Source: Saccharopolyspora oryzae
GTDB lineage: Bacteria; Actinomycetota; Actinomycetes; Mycobacteriales; Pseudonocardiaceae
Direction of reading: 5' to 3'
DNA length: 46,152 nt
Assembly (NCBI RefSeq): GCF_027853915.1
Contig: NZ_JAQGLA010000062.1
Span: 1-46,152, forward strand
Both the position numbers and the translations under genes were made by a program. The notes under the pieces are model-generated. The model was not told where the DNA came from and searched no databases. It worked only from the letters and a program-made list of their open reading frames with translations. Position 1 is the first letter of the stretch. Each line of letters opens with the position of its first letter. This document shows, piece by piece, positions 27,244-37,494 of the stretch.

Positions 27244-27837
27244 TCAGGAGCGCTCGGCGGCGACTTCGGTCAGGACGCTGTTCGGGATGATGGCTTGCAC
27301 CGCTTCGTGCAGGTTGAGGCCGAGTGCGAGACCGCCGAGCAGTTCCGGCAGGACGCTGCCCGGCACCTTGCGGACGCCCGGCCAGTCGGACGGCACGCGA
27401 GCCAGCGAGGTGCAGGCCGGGACCAGCTGGCTGCCGTCGGACATCTCCGCGGTGTAGAGCATGCTGTCCTCCTCGTCCGGCGCGTACAGCAGCAGCTCGG
27501 CGTCGAGGACCGCGGCGGGCAGCGCGGCGTCGGCCATCCGCCCCTCGGCGATCTCGACCAGCACCCGCTCCAGCTCGTTGGTCGGCTCCGGCCGCTGGGT
27601 GACCAGCTCGGAGGGCTCGTAGCGGTCGTTGAGCTGGAACTCCGGGTCGATCTCGCCATCGGGGTCGATCCGGTAGGCGCCCACGATGCCCTCCGGCGGC
27701 ACGTCGCCGCCTTCGCTCGCGTAGCCGGGGTCGGTGATGTAGAGCCAGCTGTTCGGGTTCTCCTTGGCGTGCTCGCGCATCTCGTCGGTGATCGGCGGGA
27801 CGAGCTGGCCGAGGTCGGGCTGGTTCGGTTCGGACAT
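27244..27837 (-). CDS. SseB-domain / type VII secretion-associated protein
   Basis: A 197-residue protein. The N-terminal half (WLYITDPGYASEGGDVPPEGIVGAYRIDPDGEI...FQLNDRYEPS) matches proteins annotated as type VII secretion system-associated in Streptomyces; the C-terminal half (ELERVLVEIAEGRM ... LLLYAPDEEDSMLYTAEM ... VPACTSLARVP) is SseB-like. No ESX core genes are in the window, so its role here is unknown. ATG at 27837 has GGAG about 7 nt upstream. The 172 bp upstream to 28009 hold divergent promoters. Confidence 0.75.
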   Translation of the reverse strand: MSEPNQPDLGQLVPPITDEMREHAKENPNSWLYITDPGYASEGGDVPPEGIVGAYRIDPDGEIDPEFQLNDRYEPSELVTQRPEPTNELERVLVEIAEGRMADAALPAAVLDAELLLYAPDEEDSMLYTAEMSDGSQLVPACTSLARVPSDWPGVRKVPGSVLPELLGGLALGLNLHEAVQAIIPNSVLTEVAAERS

Positions 27838-28009
27838 CGGGGCTCCGTGCTGTTGATCTTGACGCCCCGCTGCTGCTGAGCGCGCCCCCGAGGGTCCCAT
27901 CCGGGTTCCGGCGCCTGCAGACCGTCCCCCGAGGACCAGCCGTTCCGAGGTGCCGCCGCGACGGGTCCCGGGGGAGACTGGCTGCAGGGTTCGGGGAGGG
28001 GAGGCGGCG

Positions 28010-28417
28010 ATGATCGGTCAGCGGGAAGCGTTGCGGTTGTTCGGGTGCGAGGTGTTCGACCCCGCCGGTCATCGGATAGGCATCGTCGGTCAGCTGTTCA
28101 TCGAGGACGACACCGAGCAGCCCGCCTGGGTCACCGTCCAAACCGGACTCTTCGGGACGAACGAGAGCTTCGTGCCGCTGGACGGCGCCGCCTTCGACGG
28201 CGACACGCTCACCGTCGCGGTGGGCAGGGAAGCCGTGCGGTTGGCCCCGCGAGTCGATCTGGTCAAGGGCGATCTGCCGCTGGCGCAGGAGCGCGCGCTG
28301 TACTTGCACTACGGGATGACCTACGGCGTGGCCCCCGACGGCGCCGGCGACGAGATCGAGCCCGAGTACGTGGAGGCGGTCCGCCTCCGGCTGCGGCGCT
28401 GGGTCGCCGCCACCTGA
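28010..28417 (+). CDS. PRC-barrel domain protein
   Basis: A 135-residue small protein with an N-terminal PRC-barrel-like fold (LFGCEVFDPAGHRIGIVGQLFIEDDTEQPAWVTVQTG, then FVPLDGAAFDGDTLTVAV). The C-terminal part (LALHYGMTYGV... VRLRLRRW) is helical. PRC-barrel proteins occur in photosynthesis, RNA maturation and stress contexts; no function can be given here. ATG at 28010 lies 5-6 nt after GGGGAGG. Confidence 0.75.
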   Translation: MIGQREALRLFGCEVFDPAGHRIGIVGQLFIEDDTEQPAWVTVQTGLFGTNESFVPLDGAAFDGDTLTVAVGREAVRLAPRVDLVKGDLPLAQERALYLHYGMTYGVAPDGAGDEIEPEYVEAVRLRLRRWVAAT

Positions 28418-28720
28418 TCACCCCGTCGTGTTGGCAAGTCGCTCACGCGTTGAATACAGCGAGTGCCCGTCCGAATAGCTGGACGTCTGGGCAAACTCGC
28501 GTTTAACAGTTTTTCACGAGCCCGTCGCAGACCGCGGCGGGCTCGATTTTGCCTGCTCATTCCCGGTCGGTAAGGCAGAGCTGGGAATGCGTTCACCCCA
28601 CCGCACGATTGTGTGGCGACAAATCGCCAACATCACCCGTCCGAGTGTTTTCCCTGGTTACGTTCCGCCGTGAAACACCTTCGCTCGGCCCCACCCGAGC
28701 GTCTGTCTAGGAGGGGAAAC
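28418..28720. other. Intergenic region before the subtilisin gene
   Basis: Holds a T-followed terminator hairpin (28517-28545) and, downstream, the likely promoter of the secreted peptidase. No additional gene is evident. Confidence 0.55.
28517..28545 (+). terminator. Rho-independent terminator
   Basis: 12-bp stem (CGAGCCCGTCGC with its complement, one mismatch), 5-nt loop, followed by ATTTTG. It lies 100 bp after the PRC-barrel gene stop. Confidence 0.7.
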
Positions 28721-29896
<1,176 letters not shown>

Positions 29897-29914
29897 TCCG
29901 GTAGCGATGCGACC

Positions 29915-29951
29915 CGCGGGCCCTTCCTGAGATGATCGGGAAGGGCCCGCG
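29915..29951 (+). terminator. Terminator hairpin after the S8 protease
   Basis: Perfect 13-bp inverted repeat CGCGGGCCCTTCC with an 11-nt loop, about 19 bp past the stop. Confidence 0.7.
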
Positions 29952-30148
29952 TCGTGTCCGCTGCTGCATTCGGGGGACGCCGGGATGCGGCCGAACGGGG
30001 TCGATCCAAGGTCGCTGCGCACCATCGTGCGAAAGTCGGTTCCAGCGATCGTTCCCGGTGGATACGTTGCCATCAACGGGGGTTTTCAGTGTCCATCGCG
30101 GTACCGGTGCTGAATCGGTGCTGTCGGGCACACGAGGAGGGGTGTGCC

Positions 30149-30946
30149 GTGCTTCCCGGATACACCGAGGACTTGGCGCAGTCGACCGCTGTCGACGAGC
30201 CTGCGGCGGAGACCGCGACCACGGAGCCGCTGACCGAGCGGGCCGTGCGGGCGCAGGTCGCGTCGGTCGCCCGCGCCGCGCGGGCGCAGGCGGGCAACGG
30301 CGGCGTGCTGCAGGTCGTGCACGGGGCCAAGCGGGTCGGTTGGGCTGCTTACGAGCTGCAGCGCAACGCCGCGCAACTGGTCCAGGGCGTGGCCAAACCG
30401 CCGTACGTGACGACCGGACCGCTCGACTCGCTGGAATCCCGCAAGCTCGCCGAAGGCGTGCAGTACCAGGTGCTCTACGACCGGTCCGCGCTCGCGCTGC
30501 CGCCGCAGCTGGACATCACCACCAAGCTGGTCGCGCAGGGCGAGCAGGCCCGCGTGATCCACGTGGCGCCGACCAAGCTGATCATGGTGGACAACGAGAT
30601 CGCGCTGATGCCGCTCACGGTCGCCGACAACACGGTGGAGAGCGCGGTGGTGGTGCGCAGCTCGGCGATGCTGGCCGCGCTCGGCCGGATCTTCGACGAC
30701 ATGTGGCGCTTCGCCGCGCCGTTCACCGCCGCCCAGGACCTGTCCGGCGAGGACATGCAGCCCACGGAGGAGGAGCGGTGGATCCTGTCGCTGCTGGCCT
30801 CCGGGGCCACCGACGACACGATCGGCCGGCTGATGGGCTTCAGCGCCCGGACCGCGCACCGCAGGGTCCGCGAGCTGATCGCCCGCCTCGGCGTCGAAAC
30901 CCGCTTCCAGGCGGGCATGCAAGCCGTCAAGCTCGGCTGGCTCTGA
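30149..30946 (+). CDS. LuxR-type helix-turn-helix transcriptional regulator
   Basis: A 265-residue protein. A helical N-terminal region (ERAVRAQVASVARAARAQ) precedes a phospholipase-D-like/TrmB-type sensor region (GPLDSLESRKLAEGVQYQVLYDRSAL ... LIMVDNEIALMPL) and a C-terminal LuxR HTH (TEEERWILSLLASGATDDTIGRLMGFSARTAHRRVRELIARLGVETRFQAGMQAV). This matches stand-alone actinobacterial HTH regulators without a receiver domain. GTG at 30149 has GAGGAGGGG 7 nt upstream. Target unknown. Confidence 0.87.
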   Translation: MLPGYTEDLAQSTAVDEPAAETATTEPLTERAVRAQVASVARAARAQAGNGGVLQVVHGAKRVGWAAYELQRNAAQLVQGVAKPPYVTTGPLDSLESRKLAEGVQYQVLYDRSALALPPQLDITTKLVAQGEQARVIHVAPTKLIMVDNEIALMPLTVADNTVESAVVVRSSAMLAALGRIFDDMWRFAAPFTAAQDLSGEDMQPTEEERWILSLLASGATDDTIGRLMGFSARTAHRRVRELIARLGVETRFQAGMQAVKLGWL

Positions 30947-30953
30947 CCAGGGG

Positions 30954-31007
30954 CTCCCGCAACTTCAATGGAAATCGAAGGTCGAAATTCCATTGAAATC
31001 GCGGGAG
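30954..31007. repeat. Family B double palindrome, copy 2
   Basis: Imperfect inverted repeat bounded by CTCCCGC and GCGGGAG, each arm holding TTCAATGGAA or TTCCATTGAA. It begins 8 bp after the LuxR-type gene stop. Confidence 0.8.
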
Positions 31008-31020
31008 TCGTCCGCAGGCC

Positions 31021-31047
31021 CCGGCGTGTCGGTCGACGACACGCCGG
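31021..31047. repeat. Small palindrome between B2 and B3
   Basis: Perfect 11-bp inverted repeat CCGGCGTGTCG with a 5-nt centre. The half-site CGGCGTGTCGG also occurs next to B1 and B4, so it seems part of the family B unit. Confidence 0.7.
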
Positions 31048-31052
31048 TGATC

Positions 31053-31098
31053 CGCAAATTCCATTGAAATCGAATGTCCAATTTCAATGGAATTTGCG
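31053..31098. repeat. Family B double palindrome, copy 3
   Basis: Perfect 18-bp arms (CGCAAATTCCATTGAAAT and complement) with a 10-nt centre. The inner core order is the reverse of copies 1, 2 and 4 (CCATTG on the left arm). Confidence 0.88.
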
Positions 31099-31148
31099 TG
31101 ACGCCGGAGCCAGGACGGGGGCGTCGGAGGGTTTCGTAGGCTGGTCGC

Positions 31149-31535
31149 ATGGCCAACCGACGTGCCGTTGATCCCGGTGAGATGCGCGCTGCCGTCGCCG
31201 CCGTGCGGTCCTGGCTGGACGACGACGCGCAGCGCCCCGCGCGCCCGGAGCTCGCCGCCGCGGTGCGGCTGAGCCTGCGGACGTTGGAGCAGGTCGCGCC
31301 GGGCAACAGCGTCGAGGTCCGGGTACCGCCGTTCGCCGCGGTGCAGTGCATCGCCGGACCCCGGCACACCCGCGGCACCCCGCCCAACGTCGTCGAGACC
31401 GACGCCCGCACCTGGCTCCTGCTCGCCACCGGACGCCTCACCTGGTCCGAAGCGGTCGACCGCGGCGCCCTCACCGCGTCCGGCACCCGCGCCGACGTCT
31501 CCCAGTGGCTCCCGCTGGTCCGCGTCGACGGCTAG
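31149..31535 (+). CDS. Sterol-carrier-family (SCP2-like) protein
   Basis: A 128-residue protein (ANRRAVDPGEMRAAVAAVRSWL ... VEVRVPPFAAVQCIAGPRHTRGTPPNVVETDARTWLLLATGRLTW). It matches the bacterial sterol-carrier-like family that sits just upstream of purF across actinobacteria (M. tuberculosis Rv0807). A hydrophobic ligand is expected from the fold, but function is unknown. The conserved place next to purF is the main clue; the gap to purF is 147 bp and contains a separate promoter-like inverted repeat, so it may not be co-transcribed. Confidence 0.85.
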   Translation: MANRRAVDPGEMRAAVAAVRSWLDDDAQRPARPELAAAVRLSLRTLEQVAPGNSVEVRVPPFAAVQCIAGPRHTRGTPPNVVETDARTWLLLATGRLTWSEAVDRGALTASGTRADVSQWLPLVRVDG

Positions 31536-31637
31536 CCGGTCGACATCGCGTCACCCCGGCGCGACGCACCGTGAACTTTTCGAACTCGCCGGTGAGACAG
31601 CTACCACGCCGCGGGCGATGAGCGGGTTTCTCCCTGT

Positions 31638-31653
31638 TTACACTGAGGTGTAA
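31638..31653 (+). promoter_or_regulatory. Inverted repeat with -10-like box upstream of purF
   Basis: TTACAC-TGAG-GTGTAA, a perfect 6-bp inverted repeat, 29 bp before the purF start. It contains TACACT, a plausible -10 hexamer, so it may be an operator overlapping the purF promoter. No known regulator consensus is recognised. Confidence 0.4.
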
Positions 31654-31682
31654 CTCCGGCTTCGTCCTCCAGGGAGTGCTCG

Positions 31683-33281
31683 GTGGTCACCGACCGGCCC
31701 GAACCGGCTAACGCAAGCACGCACGCGGACCTCGCCAACCCCGCCGCAGATCCCCTCGAACGAGACGTCCCCCGCGAGGAATGCGGCGTCTTCGGCGTGT
31801 GGGCTCCCGGCGAAGAGGTCGCCAAGCTCAGCTTCTACGGGCTCTACGCCCTCCAGCACCGCGGGCAGGAAGCCGCCGGCATCGCCGTCGGCGACGGCTC
31901 GCAGGTGCTCGTCTACAAGGACACCGGGCTGGTCAGCCAGGTGTTCACCGAGCAGACCCTGGCGTCGCTGCGCGGCCACGTCGCGGTCGGCCACGCCCGG
32001 TACTCCACGACCGGCGGTGGTACCTGGGAGAACGCCCAGCCGACCTTCCGCACCACGGCCGCGGGCACCAGCCTGGCGCTCGGCCACAACGGCAACCTGG
32101 TCAACACCGGTGAGCTGCGCGACCGCGTGGTCGCCGCGGGCGTGGACACGGTGACGGGCAACAGCTCGACACCGGCCAACAGCTGCGACGGCGCCACCAC
32201 CGACTCCGACCTGGTCTGCGGGCTGCTCGCGGCGAAGGCCGCGGACCTGGGCATCGAGCAGGCGGCGATGGAGCTGTTCCCGACGCTCAGCGGCGCGTTC
32301 TCGATGGTCTTCTGCGACGAGGAGACCCTCTACGCGGTGCGCGACCCGCACGGCGTGCGCCCGCTGGTGCTCGGTCGCCTGGAGCGCGGCTGGGTGGTGG
32401 CCAGCGAGACGGCCGCCCTGGACATCGTCGGCGCGTCGTTCGTCCGCGAGGTCGAGCCCGGCGAGCTGCTGGCGATCGACGGCGACGGCCTGCGCTCGCA
32501 GCACTTCGCCAACCCCAAGCCCAAGGGCTGCATCTTCGAGTACGTCTACCTGGCCCGCCCGGACACCACCATCTCCGGTCGTTCGGTCAACGGCACCCGC
32601 GTGGAGATCGGGCGCCGGCTGGCCAAGGAGTACCCGGTGGACGCCGACATGGTGATCCCGGTCCCGGAATCGGGCACGCCCGCCGCGATCGGCTACGCCC
32701 AGGCCTCCGGCATCCCCTACGGCCAGGGCCTGGTCAAGAACTCCTACGTCGGCCGGACCTTCATCCAGCCGTCGCAGACCATCCGCCAGCTCGGCATCCG
32801 GCTCAAGCTCAACCCGCTGCGCGAGGTCATCCGCGGCAAGCGCCTGGTCGTCGTGGACGACTCGGTGGTGCGCGGCAACACCCAGCGCGCCCTGGTCCGG
32901 ATGCTGCGCGAAGCAGGTGCCATCGAGGTGCACGTGCGGATCGCCTCGCCGCCGGTGAAGTGGCCGTGCTTCTACGGCATCGACTTCGCCTCCCGCGCCG
33001 AGCTGATCGCCAACGGCCTGGACACCGACGGGGTGCGCCGTTCCATCGGCGCGGACAGCCTCGGCTACGTGTCGCTGGACAGCCTGGTCGCGGCGACCGA
33101 GCAGCCCCGCACCCGGTTGTGCGCGGCCTGCTTCGACGGCGAGTACCCGATCCCGCTGCCGGACGACGCCAAGCTCGGGAAGTACGTGCTGGAGGGCAAG
33201 CCCGAACGGGGCGTGGCGGGGCCGGCCGAGCCGGTGCTGCCGACCGGTTACGGCGCCGAAGAAGCGCTGCAGCGGCCCTGA
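31683..33281 (+). CDS. purF: Amidophosphoribosyltransferase
   Basis: A 532-residue enzyme for the first committed step of purine synthesis (PRPP plus glutamine to phosphoribosylamine). A 33-residue propeptide precedes the Ntn nucleophile C34 (REECGVFGVW). The PRPP motif VVVDDSVVRGNT is intact. The four cysteines expected for a [4Fe-4S] cluster in the B. subtilis type are present (KGCIFEY, WPCFYG, LCAAC). The start is GTG at 31683; GGGAG lies about 6-7 nt upstream. purM follows after 93 bp. Confidence 0.96.
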   Translation: MVTDRPEPANASTHADLANPAADPLERDVPREECGVFGVWAPGEEVAKLSFYGLYALQHRGQEAAGIAVGDGSQVLVYKDTGLVSQVFTEQTLASLRGHVAVGHARYSTTGGGTWENAQPTFRTTAAGTSLALGHNGNLVNTGELRDRVVAAGVDTVTGNSSTPANSCDGATTDSDLVCGLLAAKAADLGIEQAAMELFPTLSGAFSMVFCDEETLYAVRDPHGVRPLVLGRLERGWVVASETAALDIVGASFVREVEPGELLAIDGDGLRSQHFANPKPKGCIFEYVYLARPDTTISGRSVNGTRVEIGRRLAKEYPVDADMVIPVPESGTPAAIGYAQASGIPYGQGLVKNSYVGRTFIQPSQTIRQLGIRLKLNPLREVIRGKRLVVVDDSVVRGNTQRALVRMLREAGAIEVHVRIASPPVKWPCFYGIDFASRAELIANGLDTDGVRRSIGADSLGYVSLDSLVAATEQPRTRLCAACFDGEYPIPLPDDAKLGKYVLEGKPERGVAGPAEPVLPTGYGAEEALQRP

Positions 33282-33374
33282 GCCGCGCGCAAAGCCAACC
33301 CTGATCCGCCGCGGCGCGTAGCGTGGTCTGCGCGTCCGGCGAATCGAAAACCGCACCAGAATGTGGAGCCAGTC

Positions 33375-34487
<1,113 letters not shown>

Positions 34488-34495
34488 GCTTGTGC

Positions 34496-34531
34496 GAACG
34501 CGGCTTCCGGATCCGTCCGGGGGCCGCGTTC
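34496..34531 (+). terminator. Hairpin after purM
   Basis: Inverted repeat GAACGCGGC...GCCGCGTTC with extended inner pairing, 8 bp beyond the stop. Confidence 0.6.
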
Positions 34532-34753
34532 TGCATTCACCTGCCGGACCGGGAATCCGCGGCGGCACCTGCTCGTTGAACCAGGCGCCGACGTGCGCGC
34601 GAGCCCCCGGGCCCCAACTATCGCCTGCGGGGAATACCAGTCCGGCTGGAGCCTCGTAGCGCCATCCGCCGAGAGGCGGCCGCCGCACGTCGGCTCTTCT
34701 CCTCCCGCAACCGGCCGATCGCCCGGCCCGGCGGACCTTCAGCAGCTCCTGGT

Positions 34754-34797
34754 TCGTGAGTACTTCGGGGTGCCATGGGCCCCCGAAGTGCTCACGA
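34754..34797. repeat. Family C palindromic element, copy 6 (inner hairpin)
   Basis: 17-bp arms TCGTGAGTACTTCGGGG with one mismatch and loop TGCCATGGGC. The left flank TTCAGCAGCTCCTGGTTC is a diverged outer end. Confidence 0.82.
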
Positions 34798-34826
34798 GCA
34801 TCGGGCAGTTCTCGGACAACACAGCG

Positions 34827-34866
34827 AGCCGAGCGGTGTAGCACCGCTCGGCTGCTTGTTTTCCAC
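34827..34866 (+). terminator. Strong T-tailed terminator, source transcript unknown
   Basis: Perfect 12-bp stem AGCCGAGCGGTG (34827-34838, 34842-34853) with a 3-nt loop, followed by GCTTGTTTTCC. Confidence 0.7.
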
Positions 34867-35006
34867 ACGGAGGCTGACGCAAGTGAGTTCCTCCTATGTG
34901 GGACTCTGCGAGTTCGTCAATTCCCACTCATCGGGTACGACGAGCGACTTGCGACGCAGCGCGCCGCCGAGCAGCGTTCAGCTGCTGTCCTCGGCGGGGA
35001 TGTGCT

Positions 35007-35195
35007 TCAGCGTCGGCCGTAGTCGTAGTCGTCGTACCCGTCGTCGTGCGAGTCATCGCGGTCCTCGCTGGACCACTCGCCGGACTCAGAGGTGGACAGC
35101 TCTCGCTGCAACGCCTCTATGTCCATGGACGGGGAACTGTACTTCAGCTCGCGGGCCACCTTCGTCTGCTTGGCCTTAGCCCGGCCGCGCCCCAT
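35007..35195 (-). CDS. DUF3073 family small protein
   Basis: A 62-residue protein. The start MGRGRAKAKQTKVARELKY is the DUF3073 hallmark, followed by SSPSMDIEALQREL and an acidic Asp/Tyr-rich tail ending DYDYGRR. This matches M. tuberculosis Rv0810c, which lies next to purM there too. Basic N-terminus and acidic tail suggest nucleic-acid or ribosome contact, but no function is established. ATG at 35195; a longer upstream frame lacks the family start. Confidence 0.9.
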   Translation of the reverse strand: MGRGRAKAKQTKVARELKYSSPSMDIEALQRELSTSESGEWSSEDRDDSHDDGYDDYDYGRR

Positions 35196-35419
35196 GGCTC
35201 GACCCCCTCGCACAGGGTGTGCGGGGCGGACAGGGGAAAGTCGGCCCCGCATGATCTCGACAACTTTTCCTGTAACTACCGTACCGTGTCGAGGCGGTTG
35301 AACGCGACGTGGTGCCTTGTCTGAGTGGACGTGTCTTGGGTGACGTCGCACTCCTCCGCGTTTTCCGACGTCCGCGAGTCGGCGGCGGGTCCGTTCGGGC
35401 GGTCTGGCACGATGCTGCT

Positions 35420-36298
35420 GTGCCTGAGCCGTTCGTCGCCTACCTGAGGGTGTACGAGCCCTTGACGTCCTTCGACGCACCGCTCCGCGAGGAGCTGGCG
35501 GCGGCGGTCGAGCGGGGTCCGATCGACCCGTTCGACGCGGGTCTGCGCGAGCAGGACGTCTGGCTGCGGAGCCAGCTCGCCACCCCGCCCAGACTGCTTC
35601 CCGGTGAGACCGCCGACGGTGCCGTGCAGGGCGTCGGCGACGTGCTCGTGCTCGATCCGAAGGAAGTGCCGAGCGCGCCGGCGGCCACGGTCGGCCCGGC
35701 GCCGCTGGTGTGCCCCCTGGACCTGCGTGGCCGGTCCGCGGCGGCGCTGGTGGGCTTCCTGGGCGATTCGGAGCTCCCGCTGCGCACGGCGGTGCTGGCG
35801 GTGCCGGAGGAGAAGGCCAAGTCCCGCGCCAGCGCGATCGTCAGCGAGCTGGCGGAGGGCGCGGTGCACGTGCTGTCGTCGACCTGGACCGTGCCGCTGC
35901 CCTGGTTCGTCCTGGTGGATCCGGAGGAGCGGTGCGTGTTCACCGAGCCGGACCGCCGCCGGGTGTGCTGGCGGGTGGCGATGGCCGATGCCCGCCGCCG
36001 GGTGGCGCGGGCGCACTCGATCGGCCGCAAGTCGATCGGCGAGGAGGGCCCGACCCGGATCCTGCGCGAGACGGGCCGCTGGCTGGAGCGCTTCCACCCG
36101 CACTCGGCGGTCGAGCTGGACTACGGCGGTCTGGTGCAGCTGATGACCACCAGCGACCTCGAAGCCGACACCTCGGCGGAGGACGTCCACGCCATCGTCG
36201 ACGCGATGGAAGCCGAAGACGCCGAGGAAGTGGCGACCCGCTACGAGTCCCTCCGCGACTTCTGGTCGGAGTTCGCCTCCCGCGAACGCCACAACTGA
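35420..36298 (+). CDS. Conserved actinobacterial protein of unknown function
   Basis: A 292-residue soluble protein. It begins VPEPFVAYLRVYEPLTSF and contains STWTVPLPWFVLVDPEERCV, RVAMADARRRVARAHSI and RWLERFHPHSAVELDYGGLVQLM. From memory, similar proteins with these blocks occur at this locus in other actinobacteria. No motif suggests an enzyme. GTG at 35420 is preferred because the family begins close to EPFVAYLRVYEPL; the upstream 37 codons look non-coding. Confidence 0.72.
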   Translation: MPEPFVAYLRVYEPLTSFDAPLREELAAAVERGPIDPFDAGLREQDVWLRSQLATPPRLLPGETADGAVQGVGDVLVLDPKEVPSAPAATVGPAPLVCPLDLRGRSAAALVGFLGDSELPLRTAVLAVPEEKAKSRASAIVSELAEGAVHVLSSTWTVPLPWFVLVDPEERCVFTEPDRRRVCWRVAMADARRRVARAHSIGRKSIGEEGPTRILRETGRWLERFHPHSAVELDYGGLVQLMTTSDLEADTSAEDVHAIVDAMEAEDAEEVATRYESLRDFWSEFASRERHN

Positions 36299-36330
36299 AT
36301 TTCTTTCCAGTGGCTGATTTGCGTGGCGGT

Positions 36331-36446
36331 GCCGGTGGCGGAACCTCAGACGCCGCCTGGCTGCGGGATCCCGTTTTTATGTATGTCCAATACACGGCAA
36401 ACGGGCTGTCCTCGCCAGGCGACGTCTGAGAACCCGCGGCGGTGCG
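36331..36446. repeat. Long imperfect inverted repeat
   Basis: The left arm (TGGCGGAACCTCAGACGCCG then CCTGGC, to 36361) is matched in reverse complement at 36414-36443 (GCCAGGCGACGTCTGAGAAC then CCGC); pairing continues inward through CCCGTTT and AAACGGG. It lies between convergent genes and may act as a bidirectional terminator or be another small palindromic element. It differs from families A, B and C. Confidence 0.65.
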
Positions 36447-36547
36447 AGTTGCTCAGGTGGGCTATGCGGCTGCGCCGCATGCGACCCTCACTGCGCGGTG
36501 CAGGTGGGCTTCGCAGTTGCTGCTTACTGCTGAAAGCGGCGGCGGGC

Positions 36548-37357
36548 TCAGGGGCGGCAGATGATCTCGCCGTTGAGGACTGCGAACCAGGCGTCGTCGG
36601 CGTCGATCCAGGCGTGCCAGGCCGTTGCCAGGTCTTCCAGCTCTTCCCGGGTCGTCAGGCCGTGGGCCAGGGCCTGCTCGGCGAAGGACGAGCGGCGGAT
36701 GCGGTCCGCCCACAGGTTGCCCCACCACGCGCGCTCCTCGGGCGTCGCGAAGCACCACGCCGTCGCCGTGCACGTGATGTCGCTGAAGCCCGCCTGCTGC
36801 GCCCAGGACTTCAGGTACTTGCCGCCGTCCGGGTAGGCCTCGTTGTGCCGGGCGACGTCGCGGTAGAGCGCCAACCAGCGGTCCAGGCCGGGGTTCTCCG
36901 GGGACCAGCGCATCCCGCCGTAGTCCGCATCGCGGACCGCGACCACGCCGCCCGGGCGGCACACCCGCCGCATCTCGCGCAGCGCGGCGACCGGGTCGGT
37001 CAGGTGCTGCAGGACCTGGTGCGCGTGCACGACGTCGAAGGAGTCGTCGGCGTGGGGCAGGCCGTAGACGTCGGCGTTGGCGAAGGTGATGTTGTCCAGG
37101 CCGCGCTCGGCCGCCCCGGCGCGGGCGATCTCCAGCGGATCGTCGACGTTGTCCACGCCGAGCACCGGTCCGGGAGCGACCAGGGCGGCGAAGTCGTGCG
37201 TGATGGTGCCCGGCCCGCAGCCGATGTCGAGCACGCTGACGCCCGGCCGCAGGTGCGGGAGCAGGTAGGCGGCGGAGTTCTCGGCGGTCCGCCAGCGGTG
37301 CGACCGCAGGACGCTCTCGTGGTGCCCGTGGGTGTAGGTGTCTGACTGCGCGCTCAT
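36548..37357 (-). CDS. Class I SAM-dependent methyltransferase
   Basis: A 269-residue methyltransferase. Motif I is VLDIGCGPGTITHDF (about residue 44), motif II VLGVDNVDDPLE, motif IV SFDVVHAHQVLQHL, and motif V region REMRRVCRPGGVVAVRDADYGGM. This is a UbiE/COQ5-like layout of small-molecule type; the substrate is unknown. ATG at 37357. A second, unrelated methyltransferase lies at 42408. Confidence 0.88.
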   Translation of the reverse strand: MSAQSDTYTHGHHESVLRSHRWRTAENSAAYLLPHLRPGVSVLDIGCGPGTITHDFAALVAPGPVLGVDNVDDPLEIARAGAAERGLDNITFANADVYGLPHADDSFDVVHAHQVLQHLTDPVAALREMRRVCRPGGVVAVRDADYGGMRWSPENPGLDRWLALYRDVARHNEAYPDGGKYLKSWAQQAGFSDITCTATAWCFATPEERAWWGNLWADRIRRSSFAEQALAHGLTTREELEDLATAWHAWIDADDAWFAVLNGEIICRP

Positions 37358-37494
37358 GGCCCATCCCAAAATCTGGGAGACAAATTCCAGAATATGAGCG
37401 TAACTCGAACAGCGTCCACCGGGGAAGGGGTGATCGGCGCGCGGTCAGCCGATCGCTGAGTCCACTTCGGACGATCGCGGTGCGCGAAACGGGG

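Larger units (their letters stand above)
34488..35006. other. 519-bp intergenic region with three hairpins
   Basis: No convincing gene. It holds the purM terminator (34496-34531), family C copy 6 (34754-34797), and a strong T-tailed terminator (34827-34866). The last faces plus-strand transcripts yet lies 340 bp past purM, so a short non-coding transcript may end there. Confidence 0.55.

Noticed and set aside
34593..34841. 82-codon plus-strand frame after purM
   Set aside because: It reads through a family C hairpin and the terminator stem, with no ribosome site or recognisable domain.
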